Positions 26,147-35,628 of a stretch of DNA of 64,000 nt are shown here, one piece after another. The stretch is from Pararhizobium capsulatum DSM 1112 (lineage in GTDB: Bacteria > Pseudomonadota > Alphaproteobacteria > Rhizobiales > Rhizobiaceae). The stretch is from positions 3,168,001-3,232,000 of the forward strand of contig NZ_JAUSVF010000001.1 in assembly GCF_030814475.1 (NCBI RefSeq), read 5' to 3'. The first letter of the stretch is position 1; every line of letters begins with the position of its first letter. Under the pieces are notes generated by a model. The model was not told the origin of the DNA. It made no database searches and saw only the letters and a list, made by a program, of their open reading frames with translations. The translations under genes and the position numbers were made by a program.

Positions 26147-27010
26147 ATGAGCACCCTGATAGACCGCCGAAAAGTCGTCGATTGGCTCGGCATCGCGCCG
26201 TTCATGATCTTCGCCGTGATGTTTTTGATCCTGCCGACGCTGTATCTCGTAACAGGCGCATTCTTCACGCCGGATGGCCAATTCACATTCAAGAACGTCG
26301 CAGATCTCGCGCACCCCTCGATCCTCAGCGCGTATTGGATCAGCATCAAGGTCTCTGTCGCCTCCTCGATTGGCGGGGCTGTCATCGGCTTCTTCCTCGC
26401 CTGGGCGATCACGCTCGGCGGGCTGCCATCGTGGATACGCTCGGGCCTTCTGACCTTTTCCGGCGTGGCCTCTAACTTCGCAGGCGTACCGCTGGCCTTC
26501 GCCTTCATCGCAACGCTCGGCCGCACCGGTCTCGTGACGGTGCTTCTGCGCGACATCTTCGGCTTCAATCTCTACTCGACCGGCTTCAACCTGTTGTCGT
26601 TCTTCGGTCTCACCATAACCTACATGTTCTTCCAGATCCCGCTGATGGTGCTGATCCTGACGCCGGCGCTGGATGGCATGAAGAAAGAATGGCGTGAAGC
26701 CTCCGAAATCCTCGGCGCTTCCAACTGGCAATATTGGCGCATGGTTGCCCTGCCCATCCTGTGGCCGAGTGTCATGGGCACGACCCTGCTGCTCTTCGCC
26801 AATGCCTTCGGCGCCATCGCCACGGCTTACGCCTTGACCGGTGCCTCGCTCAACATCGTGCCGATCCTGCTCTATGCCCAGATCCGTGGCGACGTGCTGC
26901 ACAATCCAAACCTGGGTTATGCGCTGGCGCTCGGCATGATCGTGATCACCGGCGCGTCTAACGTTCTCTATATCTGGCTGCGCTCGCGCGCCGAACGGTG
27001 GCAGAAATGA
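26147..27010 (+). CDS. ABC transporter permease (PotB-like)
   Basis: Inner-membrane permease of 287 residues with six predicted helices. Visible features are the N-terminal helix IAPFMIFAVMFLILPTLYLV, the large periplasmic loop, and the EAA loop EWREASEILGASNWQYWRMV that contacts the ATPase. It follows the binding-protein gene after a terminator-containing 135-nt gap and overlaps the next permease by 4 nt (ATGA), indicating translational coupling. Confidence 0.92.
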   Translation: MSTLIDRRKVVDWLGIAPFMIFAVMFLILPTLYLVTGAFFTPDGQFTFKNVADLAHPSILSAYWISIKVSVASSIGGAVIGFFLAWAITLGGLPSWIRSGLLTFSGVASNFAGVPLAFAFIATLGRTGLVTVLLRDIFGFNLYSTGFNLLSFFGLTITYMFFQIPLMVLILTPALDGMKKEWREASEILGASNWQYWRMVALPILWPSVMGTTLLLFANAFGAIATAYALTGASLNIVPILLYAQIRGDVLHNPNLGYALALGMIVITGASNVLYIWLRSRAERWQK

Positions 27011-27795
27011 AGACCAACCGCCTCCTCGCCTGGATCGCGCTTGCCATCGGCGTCATCTATTTCGTTGTGCCGCTGCTCGGCACCTTCGAATTCTCGTTGC
27101 GCATGCGCCGTGGCGAATATTCGTTCGATGCCTATCAATCGGTCTTCTCCGACATGCAGTTCCGCGAAACCTTCGGCTATTCGATGATGATGGCGCTGCT
27201 GACTATCATCTTCGGCATGCTGCTGATCGTACCGACCGCCTATTGGGTGCGCCTGCGCCTGCCGCAGATACGGCCCGTCATCGAATTCATCACGCTCTTG
27301 CCGCTGGTCATTCCGGCCATCGTCATCGTGTTCGGCTATCTCAGGCTCTACAATTCCTCCTCCTGGCTGCCGCTCACCAACTCGACGAGCGGCACCAACG
27401 CGCTGCTGATGCTGTCCTATGTCACGCTGGCACTTCCCTATATGTACCGTGCCGTCGATACCGCCATGCGCGCCATCGACGTTGCGACGCTGACGGAGGC
27501 CGCCGAAAGCCTCGGCGCCAAGTGGCCGACCATCATGTTCCGCTGCATCTTTCCGAACGTTATGAGCGGCGTGCTGTCCGGCGCCTTCATCACCTTTGCG
27601 ATCGTCATGGGCGAGTTCACCATGGCAGCGCTCCTCAATCGCCCGGCCTTCGGCCCCTATCTGCAGCTTGTCGGCGCCAACAAGGCCTATGAGCCATCGG
27701 CGCTTGCCATCATCGCCTTCGCCATCACCTGGATCAGCATGGGCCTGCTCCAACTCGTCAGCCGTTTTTCAAAAACCGCCCCCCGCAAGGCCTAG
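27007..27795 (+). CDS. ABC transporter permease (PotC-like)
   Basis: Second inner-membrane permease, 262 residues, starting MKTNRLLAWIALAIGVIYFV. It has the EAA motif TEAAESLGAKWPTIMFRCIF and the C-terminal helix block LAIIAFAITWISMGLLQLVS. The ATG lies inside the 3' end of the previous gene (4-nt overlap), so the two permeases are made together and probably form a heterodimer. The ATPase gene follows after 13 nt. Confidence 0.92.
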   Translation: MKTNRLLAWIALAIGVIYFVVPLLGTFEFSLRMRRGEYSFDAYQSVFSDMQFRETFGYSMMMALLTIIFGMLLIVPTAYWVRLRLPQIRPVIEFITLLPLVIPAIVIVFGYLRLYNSSSWLPLTNSTSGTNALLMLSYVTLALPYMYRAVDTAMRAIDVATLTEAAESLGAKWPTIMFRCIFPNVMSGVLSGAFITFAIVMGEFTMAALLNRPAFGPYLQLVGANKAYEPSALAIIAFAITWISMGLLQLVSRFSKTAPRKA

Positions 27796-27808
27796 GGATA
27801 TTTTTCAT

Positions 27809-28870
27809 ATGTCTTTTCTTACACTGAGCAATATCCAGAAGTCCTTCGGCCCCGTGCAAGTGGTCAAGGACTTCAATATGACCATCGACAAGGGCGAATT
27901 CGTCTCCTTTCTCGGGCCGTCCGGCTGCGGCAAGACCACGATCCTGCGCATGATCGCCGGCTTCGAGGCGCCGAGCGGCGGCTCGATCACGATCGGCGGC
28001 AAGAGCCAGACGAACCTGAAACCCAACCAGCGCAATATCGGCATGGTGTTCCAGGCCTACGCGCTGTTCCCGAACATGAATGTCGCCGACAACGTCGCGT
28101 TCGGCCTGAAGGTTGCCGGCAAGCCTGCCGCGGAGATCGAGGCGCGCGTCAAGGAAATGCTCGGCCTCATCAAGCTCGACCATCTGGCCGAGCGCTATCC
28201 CTACCAGATGTCTGGCGGCCAGCAGCAGCGCGTGGCGCTTGCCCGCGCGCTGGCCCCGAAGCCGCAGGTTCTGCTGCTCGACGAACCGCTGTCGGCACTC
28301 GATGCCAAGATCCGCGTGTCGCTGCGCGAAGAAATCCGCATGATCCAGCAGCAACTCGGCATTACCACGGTGTTCGTCACCCACGATCAGGAAGAGGCAC
28401 TGTCGATCTCCGACCGCATCGTCGTCATGAATGCCGGCCGCGCCGACCAGATCGGCACGCCGTTCGAAATCTACAACAAGCCCGCCACCCGCTTCGTCGC
28501 CTCCTTCGTCGGCACCCTGAACCTGATCGAGGCGAAGGTGGTGGACACCGCCGCCAACCGTATCTCGATCGGCGATCAGGGCATCACCCTGCGCGAACCC
28601 CTCGGGGCCGTGAAAGCTGGAGATACCGTCTCGCTGGCGCTGCGCCCGGAAGCCGGCTCGATCGCCGAAGGCGCCAAGGGTGATACAGCGCTGACCGGCA
28701 CGGTCATCGCCAGCAACTTCCTCGGTTCCGTCATCCGCACGCGCATGAAGGTCGGCGACGCCGTGATTTCATTCGATATGTTCAACGGTCCCGGCCTGGT
28801 GCCGCCGGCTGTCGGGGAAACCGTGACGCTGCGCTTCACCGCCAGCGATCTGCTGATCATCCGAGAATAA
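27809..28870 (+). CDS. ABC transporter ATP-binding protein (PotA/CUT1-like with TOBE domain)
   Basis: ATPase subunit of 353 residues. It has Walker A GPSGCGKTTIL, Q-loop GMVFQAYALFPNMNV, signature MSGGQQQRVALARAL, Walker B VLLLDEPLSALDAKI and H-loop VFVTHDQEEAL. The last 110 residues form a TOBE/OB domain (VSLALRPEAGSIAEG). It completes the importer that begins at 24908. A strong terminator follows at 28919. The substrate is unassigned; the subfamily covers polyamines, ferric iron, sulfate and sugars. Confidence 0.95.
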   Translation: MSFLTLSNIQKSFGPVQVVKDFNMTIDKGEFVSFLGPSGCGKTTILRMIAGFEAPSGGSITIGGKSQTNLKPNQRNIGMVFQAYALFPNMNVADNVAFGLKVAGKPAAEIEARVKEMLGLIKLDHLAERYPYQMSGGQQQRVALARALAPKPQVLLLDEPLSALDAKIRVSLREEIRMIQQQLGITTVFVTHDQEEALSISDRIVVMNAGRADQIGTPFEIYNKPATRFVASFVGTLNLIEAKVVDTAANRISIGDQGITLREPLGAVKAGDTVSLALRPEAGSIAEGAKGDTALTGTVIASNFLGSVIRTRMKVGDAVISFDMFNGPGLVPPAVGETVTLRFTASDLLIIRE

Positions 28871-28918
28871 GAAAGCTTTTTCCCGCCTCTTGTGCATTGC
28901 AGGAAAAATCTGTCGCCA

Positions 28919-28957
28919 AACCCGCTTTCGACGTCGCAAGCGGGTTTGATCTTTTTC
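28919..28957 (+). terminator. Intrinsic terminator of the ABC importer operon
   Basis: AACCCGCTT (28919-28927) and AAGCGGGTT (28938-28946) form a 9-bp perfect stem followed by a T-rich tract. It separates the importer operon from the FMN riboswitch. Confidence 0.88.
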
Positions 28958-28984
28958 GTCAGCTGCTTATAGTTTGAAGCGTAG

Positions 28985-29697
<713 letters not shown>

Positions 29698-29794
29698 TCG
29701 AATGGGGCGGTCTTCGGGCCGCCCTTACTATATCTGCCGAAGACCGCGCTGCACCAACACCGGTCATTGTTAAGCAGAAGCGGGGCAACCTTTA

Positions 29795-30790
29795 TCAGGC
29801 AACGTCTGCAATCGGGCCGGATCTGGGCAATAGCTTGAAGCTGTTCTTGCCAGTCGCTTTCACCGCATACAAGGCCCTGTCCGCCTCGGCAAAGATATCC
29901 TTGGCAGGACTCCCCTGCAGTATCATCGCAGCGCCAATGGAGGCGCTTACCTTGAGTTTGTTCGCAGACGTTCCAACCCACCATTCGAGCTTGTTGACGA
30001 CGCGCCGACAGACGTCCTCGACACTGTTCGCCGCCCCGCAGTCATGGATGACTGCAAACTCATCGCCCCCGAGGCGGGCGATCAGAGTTGCATCCGGCAC
30101 CGCCTGTGAAATCCGTCGGGCAGCTTCCCGCAAGCATTCATCCCCCGCCTGATGTCCCAACCTGTCGTTGACAGCCTTGAAGTTATCCAGATCGATCAGC
30201 AGCAACGCCTTTTGTTCTGATTGACTAGAAGCCGCGACCTCGTCCAGCATGCTTTCGAACTTGGTCCGGGACGCAAGCCCGGTAACCACGTCTGTTTCCG
30301 CCAGGTGGCGAAGCTGCTCGAACAGTGTCTTTTCGGCAGTTATATCCTGCTTCATTCCGAACAGGCGGACCGGGATGCCATCCTGCCTTTCGACGATCGC
30401 GGTAATTCTGATCCATCTGCGGTCGCCCTTGGCGGTAATGATCTCGGCGTCAAGGGTGAAACCCTCACCATCCCTGATCGCAGCGCTACGGATTTCCGTC
30501 AGTTTTTTACGGGATTCTGGAGCGTAAAGCGCAACAGTCGCCCCCCTGGTCAGCGGGGACCGCGGTTCCAGACCGAACAGTTCGTAAACGGTATCCGTCC
30601 ATGTGATCGTCTCCTCGGGTAAGGTGCATTCCCATATGCCGACGCGAGCAGCCTTGAAGGACTTGTCGAACAACTCCTGAAGCCGATTGAACTGTTCCGA
30701 ATTTTCGGGCGCAGGTGGGCGAGGCCCGTCGGCATCCAGCGTCGTCGTGTTTCGAGGGGGTTCGCAATGATATTGCAAACTGTTCGGCAT
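29795..30790 (-). CDS. PAS-domain diguanylate cyclase (GGDEF)
   Basis: Cytoplasmic c-di-GMP synthase of about 331 residues with no membrane helix. A PAS/PAC sensor spans about residues 45-160 (KAARVGIWECTLPEETITWT, VRLFGMKQDITAEK). The GGDEF domain covers about 165-325, with the intact active loop IARLGGDEFAVI and the upstream DLDNFKAVNDRLGHQAGDEC. The allosteric RxxD inhibition motif that normally precedes GGDEF is not present (AVPD instead), so product inhibition may be lost. The ATG at 30790 follows GAGAGGG. It stands alone and is convergent with ribH. Confidence 0.92.
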   Translation of the reverse strand: MPNSLQYHCEPPRNTTTLDADGPRPPAPENSEQFNRLQELFDKSFKAARVGIWECTLPEETITWTDTVYELFGLEPRSPLTRGATVALYAPESRKKLTEIRSAAIRDGEGFTLDAEIITAKGDRRWIRITAIVERQDGIPVRLFGMKQDITAEKTLFEQLRHLAETDVVTGLASRTKFESMLDEVAASSQSEQKALLLIDLDNFKAVNDRLGHQAGDECLREAARRISQAVPDATLIARLGGDEFAVIHDCGAANSVEDVCRRVVNKLEWWVGTSANKLKVSASIGAAMILQGSPAKDIFAEADRALYAVKATGKNSFKLLPRSGPIADVA

Positions 30791-31013
30791 AAACCCTCTC
30801 CTACATTCCGATTTCATATCGACGCTTGGCCGGTCTCAGCATGCAGCAGGAATCGTTTCATTTCTGTTTCTAGCGGTGATCGTTGCCACGCCCGGGCTCA
30901 TGAATGAACATTCGCGGGAAAAAGCAATTCGACAGGCGACAAGCCTTTGGACGACTGCGGCGCTTCCCCCGGAACAGAAGTGGAAACGTGCCACCCACTC
31001 CACAGCACACACG
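30791..31013. other. 223-nt intergenic region without a clear gene
   Basis: Lies between the diguanylate cyclase 5' end and the urocanase-like gene 3' end. I see no convincing ORF, terminator or repeat; it must hold the diguanylate cyclase promoter. Confidence 0.5.
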
Positions 31014-32675
31014 CTAACCAAGCGGAATATACCCAATCCCCTTGGCCGCAATTTCCTCAAACGACTCCTCATAACCCGCATCCGCATAGCGGATGACGCC
31101 GAGCGCCGTATCATTGGTCAGCGCATGGGAAAGCCGCTCATCCGCAGCCTCAGTGCCATCCGCCACGACCGTCACGCCGCAGCTGGTCATGTAACCAGCA
31201 TAACCGCCGCCGCCGGAGTGGACGACGACGAGGTCGGCCATCGATGAACAAAGCAGCATGGCGTCGAGCAGCGGCCAGTCGGCGATGGCATCAGAGCCGT
31301 CCTTCATCCGTTCCGTCATGATGTTCGGATGCGCCATGGCCCCGGCATCGAGGTGATCGCGGGAGAAGGCGATCGGGCCTTTCAATTCGCCGGAGCGAAC
31401 GAGCGCATTGACCGCAACGGCAAGATCAGTGCGCTCGCCATGGCCGAGCCAGGCGATGCGGGCCGGCAGGCCTTCGAAGGGGATATGCTGGCGGGCAAGC
31501 TTAATCCAGTTGGTGACGATCTTGTTGTCCGGGAACATCTCCAGCAGCAGATCGTCGATGCGGGCGATATCGCTTTCCTCGCCGGAAAGCGCCATCCAGC
31601 GGAAGGGGCCGATGGCGCGGGCAAACAGCGGGCGCAGATAGGCTTCCGTGAAGATGCGGATATCGAAGGCGTTGGTAACGCCGCCTTCGCGCGCCTGCGT
31701 GCGAATGAGGTTGCCGTTGTCGAAGACCTCCGAGCCCCGTTCTTGAAACTCCAGCATGGCGCGGACATGATCGGCGATCGAGGCGCGGCTGGCGGCCATC
31801 AGTTGCCCTTGCCCGTCTTCCCGCAGGTGCTTCACCTCATCGAGGCTCATGCCCTTCGGCACGTATCCATAGAGGAGATCATGCGCCGATGTCTGGTCGG
31901 TAACGATATCCGGCACAATGCCGCGCCGGGCGATTTCCGGGTAAATCACAGCGGCATTGCCGACGAGGCCGATCGAGGTGGCGCGTTTTTCCTTCACCGC
32001 CGCGTCGATCATCGCCAGCGCCGTGTCGAGATCGGGGGCGATATGTTCGAGATAGCCGATCGCCCTGCGCTTTTCGGCCCGCTCCGCATCGATATCGATG
32101 CAGAGGATGGCAGCGCCCGCCATGCGGCCGGCGAGCGGCTGCGCCCCGCCCATGCCGCCGAGGCCCGCCGTCAGGATGAAGCGGCCGGCAAGTTCGCCGC
32201 CGAAACGGTTTTCGGCGATGCGCATGAAGATTTCATAGGTGCCCTGGATGACGCCCTGGCTGCCGATATATTGCCATGCACCGGCCGTCAGCCCGCCCCA
32301 GCAGATCAGCCCCTTACGTTCCAGCTCGTAGAAGATCTCGGCCTTGGCCCATTGGCCGACGATGTTGCAATTGGCCATGATCACCAATGGCGCCTTAGGA
32401 TGAGTCTTCAAGAGAGCGACCGGCTTGCCCGACTGGATGACCAGCGTCTGGTCCTCGTCCATCTCGATCAGTGTCTTGACGATCGCCTTGTGGGACGCCC
32501 AGTTGCGCGCGGCCTTACCGAGCGCCGCATAGACGATCAGCTTTTCCGGGGCTTCACCGACCGAGAGCACGTTTTCGAGCAGCCGCAACAAGGCCTCCTG
32601 CCGCCAGCCCTTGGCGCGAAGCTCCGGGCCGCCGGGGATCGGGAAATCGGGATGACGGGGATTGGGCTTCGGCAT
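31014..32675 (-). CDS. Urocanate hydratase family protein, probably thiourocanate or S-methyl-thiourocanate hydratase
   Basis: NAD-dependent hydratase of 553 residues, close to HutU length. The urocanase framework is clear: LTAGAWQYIGSQGVIQGTYE, GLGGMGGAQPLAGRMAGAAI (NAD site), TDQTSAHDLLYGYVPKGMS, GSDAIADWPLLDAML and DGTEAADERLSHAL. The conserved glycine/histidine stretch of canonical HutU (HHGGGVGxGxSxHxG) reads HSGGGGYAGYMTSCG here, implying a changed substrate pocket. It is the last gene of an operon with a MIO-less lyase, hydantoinase, carbamoylase and DUF917 protein, and no hutH, hutI or hutG is adjacent. I therefore infer hydration of thiourocanate or its S-methyl form. Start after AGGAGACGACA. 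Confidence 0.85.
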   Translation of the reverse strand: MPKPNPRHPDFPIPGGPELRAKGWRQEALLRLLENVLSVGEAPEKLIVYAALGKAARNWASHKAIVKTLIEMDEDQTLVIQSGKPVALLKTHPKAPLVIMANCNIVGQWAKAEIFYELERKGLICWGGLTAGAWQYIGSQGVIQGTYEIFMRIAENRFGGELAGRFILTAGLGGMGGAQPLAGRMAGAAILCIDIDAERAEKRRAIGYLEHIAPDLDTALAMIDAAVKEKRATSIGLVGNAAVIYPEIARRGIVPDIVTDQTSAHDLLYGYVPKGMSLDEVKHLREDGQGQLMAASRASIADHVRAMLEFQERGSEVFDNGNLIRTQAREGGVTNAFDIRIFTEAYLRPLFARAIGPFRWMALSGEESDIARIDDLLLEMFPDNKIVTNWIKLARQHIPFEGLPARIAWLGHGERTDLAVAVNALVRSGELKGPIAFSRDHLDAGAMAHPNIMTERMKDGSDAIADWPLLDAMLLCSSMADLVVVHSGGGGYAGYMTSCGVTVVADGTEAADERLSHALTNDTALGVIRYADAGYEESFEEIAAKGIGYIPLG

Positions 32676-32710
32676 TGTCGTCTCCTGTTTGACCTATGGA
32701 GAGCGCGATA

Positions 32711-32749
32711 CCCCCCTCTGTCCCTACGGGACATCTCCCTCTCAAGGGG
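32711..32749. repeat. Half copy of a GC-rich intergenic repeat (CCCCTCTGTC family)
   Basis: CCCCCCTCTGTC, then GGGACATCTCCC and CTCAAGGGG. The same blocks occur at both ends of the element at 43731-43891 and in the one at 53449-53597. Here only one end is present. Confidence 0.7.
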
Positions 32750-32785
32750 TGAGATTGTTCTTTTTCAATCGCCGCACTCGCGGTT

Positions 32786-32916
32786 CCCTCTTCTCCCCAG
32801 CGGGGAGAAGTGCCGAGCGAAGGCGAGGCGGCGATGAGGGGCGGCACGGCAAATTACGAGAGCCGCCCCCTCATCCGGCACTGCGCGCCACCTTCTCCCC
32901 GCTGGGGAGAAGAGGG
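32786..32916. repeat. 131-bp inverted-repeat intergenic element overlapping the TfoX-like gene
   Basis: The ends are perfect 25-bp inverted repeats (32786-32810 and 32892-32916), each built on CTTCTCCCC and GGGGAGAAG. GATGAGGGGCGGC and GCCGCCCCCTCAT form an inner imperfect pair. No transposase is encoded. This is the rhizobial mosaic-repeat style of element, and it supplies the 3' end of the neighbouring coding sequence. Confidence 0.85.
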
Positions 32917-33254
32917 AGTGCGCCGCTAATCCTCTCTTGGCAATGTCCCCACGAACGCATCGCATCATTCAGCAATTTTCGCCGCAACTCATCATCCCCA
33001 TAGGCATCCGGGCCGGCGCGCACCCATCCGGGCATCCTGCGGCTCGACATCATTTCCTCGATATCCGGCAAGGCCAGCGCCCAGCCTTCATTGCCCCTGC
33101 CGAGCCGGATCATCAGGCCGCGATCGCTGGCGCCGCAGAGCAGATGTCCATCCAGCATCCAGCAAAGTCCGCCGAACATGCGCTTGCGCACAAGCCCGTG
33201 CAGGTCCTCGAGTTCGGCCTCGATCAGCTCTTCCAGTCCCTCGTCGCGCGCCAT
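32871..33254 (-). CDS. TfoX N-terminal domain protein
   Basis: Small protein of 127 residues. Residues 1-100 match the TfoX_N/YjhX-like fold: VRKRMFGGLCWMLDGHLLCG followed by GLMIRLGRG and MPGWVRAGPDAYGDDEL. The gene starts 5 nt after the DUF917 stop, inside the predicted ergothioneine operon. The last 14 or so residues (LPLLPSGEKVARSAG) are encoded by the intergenic repeat at 32786-32916, so the native C-terminus has apparently been replaced. The role is unknown; TfoX_N proteins outside competence regulation have no defined biochemical function. There is no sign that it is catalytic in the pathway. Confidence 0.78.
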   Translation of the reverse strand: MARDEGLEELIEAELEDLHGLVRKRMFGGLCWMLDGHLLCGASDRGLMIRLGRGNEGWALALPDIEEMMSSRRMPGWVRAGPDAYGDDELRRKLLNDAMRSWGHCQERISGALPLLPSGEKVARSAG

Positions 33255-33259
33255 GACCG

Positions 33260-34360
33260 TCAGCCTTTCACGCCATCGAGGGCGTATTTCGCAAGCTCGA
33301 TGCCCATCGCCTTTTCCACCGACGGATAGACGGAGGGATCGAGCACGCTGGAGGCGAGCGGGATGACGGTCTTGGGCACATGCAGCACGAAGATTTTCAT
33401 GCCGACTTTCAGCTGGCCGACGCTCAAGGGCTCACCCTCCGGCGAAAGCGTGGTGATGACGTCGGGGAAGGTCGCGAGCCGTTTGCCCCCTGCATTCTCC
33501 ACCGCCATGTATTCGTTCATGACGTGGAGTACCGTGAGGCCATCCCCCTTCCCCAGAGTCACCGTGCCGATATCGAAGGCTTCTTTGGTATAGACCACCG
33601 ATTTGTCGGTGATTTCGCCCTCGGCAAGGATGGCGCCACTGGTGGTCCGCACGATGGCATCGATGATCGCATGGCCGCCCCTGGCTTCCGCCGCGATGAT
33701 CGCCTCCCCGAGAGTCAACGCGAGCGTGATGCCGCCGAGCGCGGCGTTGGCCTTGACGTAAGAGGCGCGGACCGGATTGCGGCAGGAGGCGATGAAGCCA
33801 CCGGACATATCGGAGGCCGTGCGCAGGATCGGCGAGACCTTGGCCGTCGCGCCGCGCACGACAAGCTCGATATAGCGGTTCTCCTCGCGATTGCCGCCGA
33901 CGGCGGTCTGGATCATCGGCTCGGGCGAGCCGGCAAGGCCGATCGAGCCCATGTCGCCGGTCGGATGCGCGCGGATATCGCCGACGGCGTCGACAACCTT
34001 GGGGCCGAGAATGGCTGATGGCAGCCAGCCGTTCAACGTCGAGGATTTGCCGTTCTGACCGACGATAAGGCCCGAAAGCTTTTCGCCCAATGCCTCCTGC
34101 AGCATCTCGACTGCCTTTACGTAATCGACGCCGCGCATCTCCCAGGGCGTGGTCGAGGCCGGGGCGCCGATGGCGGCGGCGGTCGCCACCCAGTCGTTCG
34201 CATCGAGCTCATCAATGGAGACCAGTTCCGGCTTGCCGATAGAGACCGCGGCGTAGCCGAGCATGCGGCCGTGATCGGCCCAGCCCCCGCCGCCGGCGGC
34301 ATAAACGGAGCCACCCTTCACCGCCGCCTCGACATCCTTTTCCTTCAAGATGCGTCCCAT
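33260..34360 (-). CDS. DUF917 / S-methyl-thiohydantoin desulfurase family protein
   Basis: Protein of 366 residues starting MGRILKEKDVEAAVKGGSVY and continuing AAGGGGWADHGRMLGYAAVS, the glycine-rich N-terminal signature of DUF917 (renamed S-Me-THD in Pfam, as I recall). The C-terminal part contains GDGLTVLHVMNEYMAVENAG and YPSVEKAMGIELAKYALDG. Its ATG overlaps the upstream hydrolase stop by 1 nt. With urocanase-like, hydantoinase and carbamoylase genes in the same operon, the expected reaction is removal of sulfur (or methanethiol) from the thiohydantoin propionate to give hydantoin-5-propionate. The function is inferred from family name and context. Confidence 0.85.
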   Translation of the reverse strand: MGRILKEKDVEAAVKGGSVYAAGGGGWADHGRMLGYAAVSIGKPELVSIDELDANDWVATAAAIGAPASTTPWEMRGVDYVKAVEMLQEALGEKLSGLIVGQNGKSSTLNGWLPSAILGPKVVDAVGDIRAHPTGDMGSIGLAGSPEPMIQTAVGGNREENRYIELVVRGATAKVSPILRTASDMSGGFIASCRNPVRASYVKANAALGGITLALTLGEAIIAAEARGGHAIIDAIVRTTSGAILAEGEITDKSVVYTKEAFDIGTVTLGKGDGLTVLHVMNEYMAVENAGGKRLATFPDVITTLSPEGEPLSVGQLKVGMKIFVLHVPKTVIPLASSVLDPSVYPSVEKAMGIELAKYALDGVKG

Positions 34361-35628
34361 TATGTCTGCTCCTGTAGCTCGGTATCGAGGCGGCGCACGG
34401 CGCCGACAAGCACGGCTGCGCCCAGCGTGATATCGTCGTTTTCGGCCCATTCGTCCGGCGTGTGGGACCGGCCCTCGCGGCAGGGAACGAAGATCATGGC
34501 GGAGCGCGAAATCCGCGCCATCCAGGCCGCGTCATGACCCGCGCCGGAGGCCATGCGGCGGAAAAGGGCGCCGGCATTTTCGGCCGCAGCCTCAAGCGCC
34601 GCCATCACCGTGATATCCGCAGGCGTCGGCATATTGTCGGAAACGATCTTGGGCGAGGATACCGTGACGCCGCGATCGCGCTGCAGCTCGACAGCCATGC
34701 GATCAACCTCGGTGATGAAACGCTCCATATCCTCACGCCGCTCGGCGCGGGCATCGATCAGCAGCCGGGCGCGCGAGGGCACGACATTGGCGGCATTCGG
34801 TTCGATTTCGAATTCGCCGACCGTCGCGGTGAAATGCCACTCGCCTTCGGAGAGCCGAAGCGCGACACGTTCGACATCGGCCACCAGCGCCGCACCCGCG
34901 ACCAGCGCATCGCGCCGCGCGCCCACCGGTGTCGTCCCGGCGTGATCGGCCTGGCCCTCGATGAAAATCTCGATGCGGGTGATGCCGGCGATCGCGGTGA
35001 CGATGCCGATGTCGCGGCGTTCGTTTTCCAGAACCGGCCCCTGCTCGATATGCAGTTCCAGAAAGGCGCTGATATCGGTGCGCTTAAGCTGGGCGATCCT
35101 TGATGGGTCCCCGCCCGCATCGACGATGCCCTGACGCAGAGTCAAATCCCCCTCGCTACGGCTCAGCCATCCATCCGGGATCAGCCCGGCCATGCCGCGG
35201 CTGCCGATACAGGAGACGCCGAAGATCGAGACTTCCTCCGCGAGGAAATCGACGATCTCCAGATCATGATCGAGGCGGATGCCGGCATCATCCAGCGCGC
35301 GCGCCACTTCAAGAGCGGCGGCAACACCGGCGATACCATCGAAGCGGCCGCCTTCCGGCACTGTATCGGAATGCGAGCCGAGCATGATGGTGCCGAGGCC
35401 GGATTTGCGGCCCTTGCGTTTTCCGATCAGGTTGCCGCTGGCATCGATACGGGTCTCAAGACCGGCGGCCTTGAACTGGCGATCGAGGAAGGCGCGGCCT
35501 TCGAGAAACATCGGCGTGAAGGCGCGGCGGGTGTAGGGCCTGTCGGGCTCGGTGATCCGCGCCAGCCCCTTGATGACGTCGGCAATGCGCGTCGCATCAA
35601 CCGGCAGATTGGTCTGCGATGCCTTCAT
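34360..35628 (-). CDS. Zn-dependent N-carbamoyl-L-amino-acid hydrolase/allantoate amidohydrolase family
   Basis: M20/M28-type amidohydrolase of 422 residues. Metal-binding motifs are LGSHSDTVPEGGRFDGIAGV (His, Asp), FLAEEVSIFGVSCIGSRGM (Glu), LELHIEQGPVLE (His) and the C-terminal SGAGHDAAWMARI plus EGRSHTPDEW (His). These fit HyuC/AmaB/AllC enzymes that split N-carbamoyl amino acids to amino acid, CO2 and NH3. In this operon the likely substrate is N-carbamoyl-L-glutamate made by the upstream hydantoinase. It overlaps the hydantoinase stop by 4 nt and the DUF917 start by 1 nt. Confidence 0.9.
   Translation of the reverse strand: MKASQTNLPVDATRIADVIKGLARITEPDRPYTRRAFTPMFLEGRAFLDRQFKAAGLETRIDASGNLIGKRKGRKSGLGTIMLGSHSDTVPEGGRFDGIAGVAAALEVARALDDAGIRLDHDLEIVDFLAEEVSIFGVSCIGSRGMAGLIPDGWLSRSEGDLTLRQGIVDAGGDPSRIAQLKRTDISAFLELHIEQGPVLENERRDIGIVTAIAGITRIEIFIEGQADHAGTTPVGARRDALVAGAALVADVERVALRLSEGEWHFTATVGEFEIEPNAANVVPSRARLLIDARAERREDMERFITEVDRMAVELQRDRGVTVSSPKIVSDNMPTPADITVMAALEAAAENAGALFRRMASGAGHDAAWMARISRSAMIFVPCREGRSHTPDEWAENDDITLGAAVLVGAVRRLDTELQEQT

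Noticed and set aside
24911..26902. 663-codon minus-strand open frame opposite the ABC genes
   Set aside because: It is rich in His, Arg and Glu in patterns expected from complementing GC-rich coding DNA; the plus-strand ABC genes explain the region.
32711..32916. CRISPR-like array of short palindromes
   Set aside because: There are only paired inverted ends, no regular spacer length and no cas genes; the pattern fits intergenic mosaic repeats.
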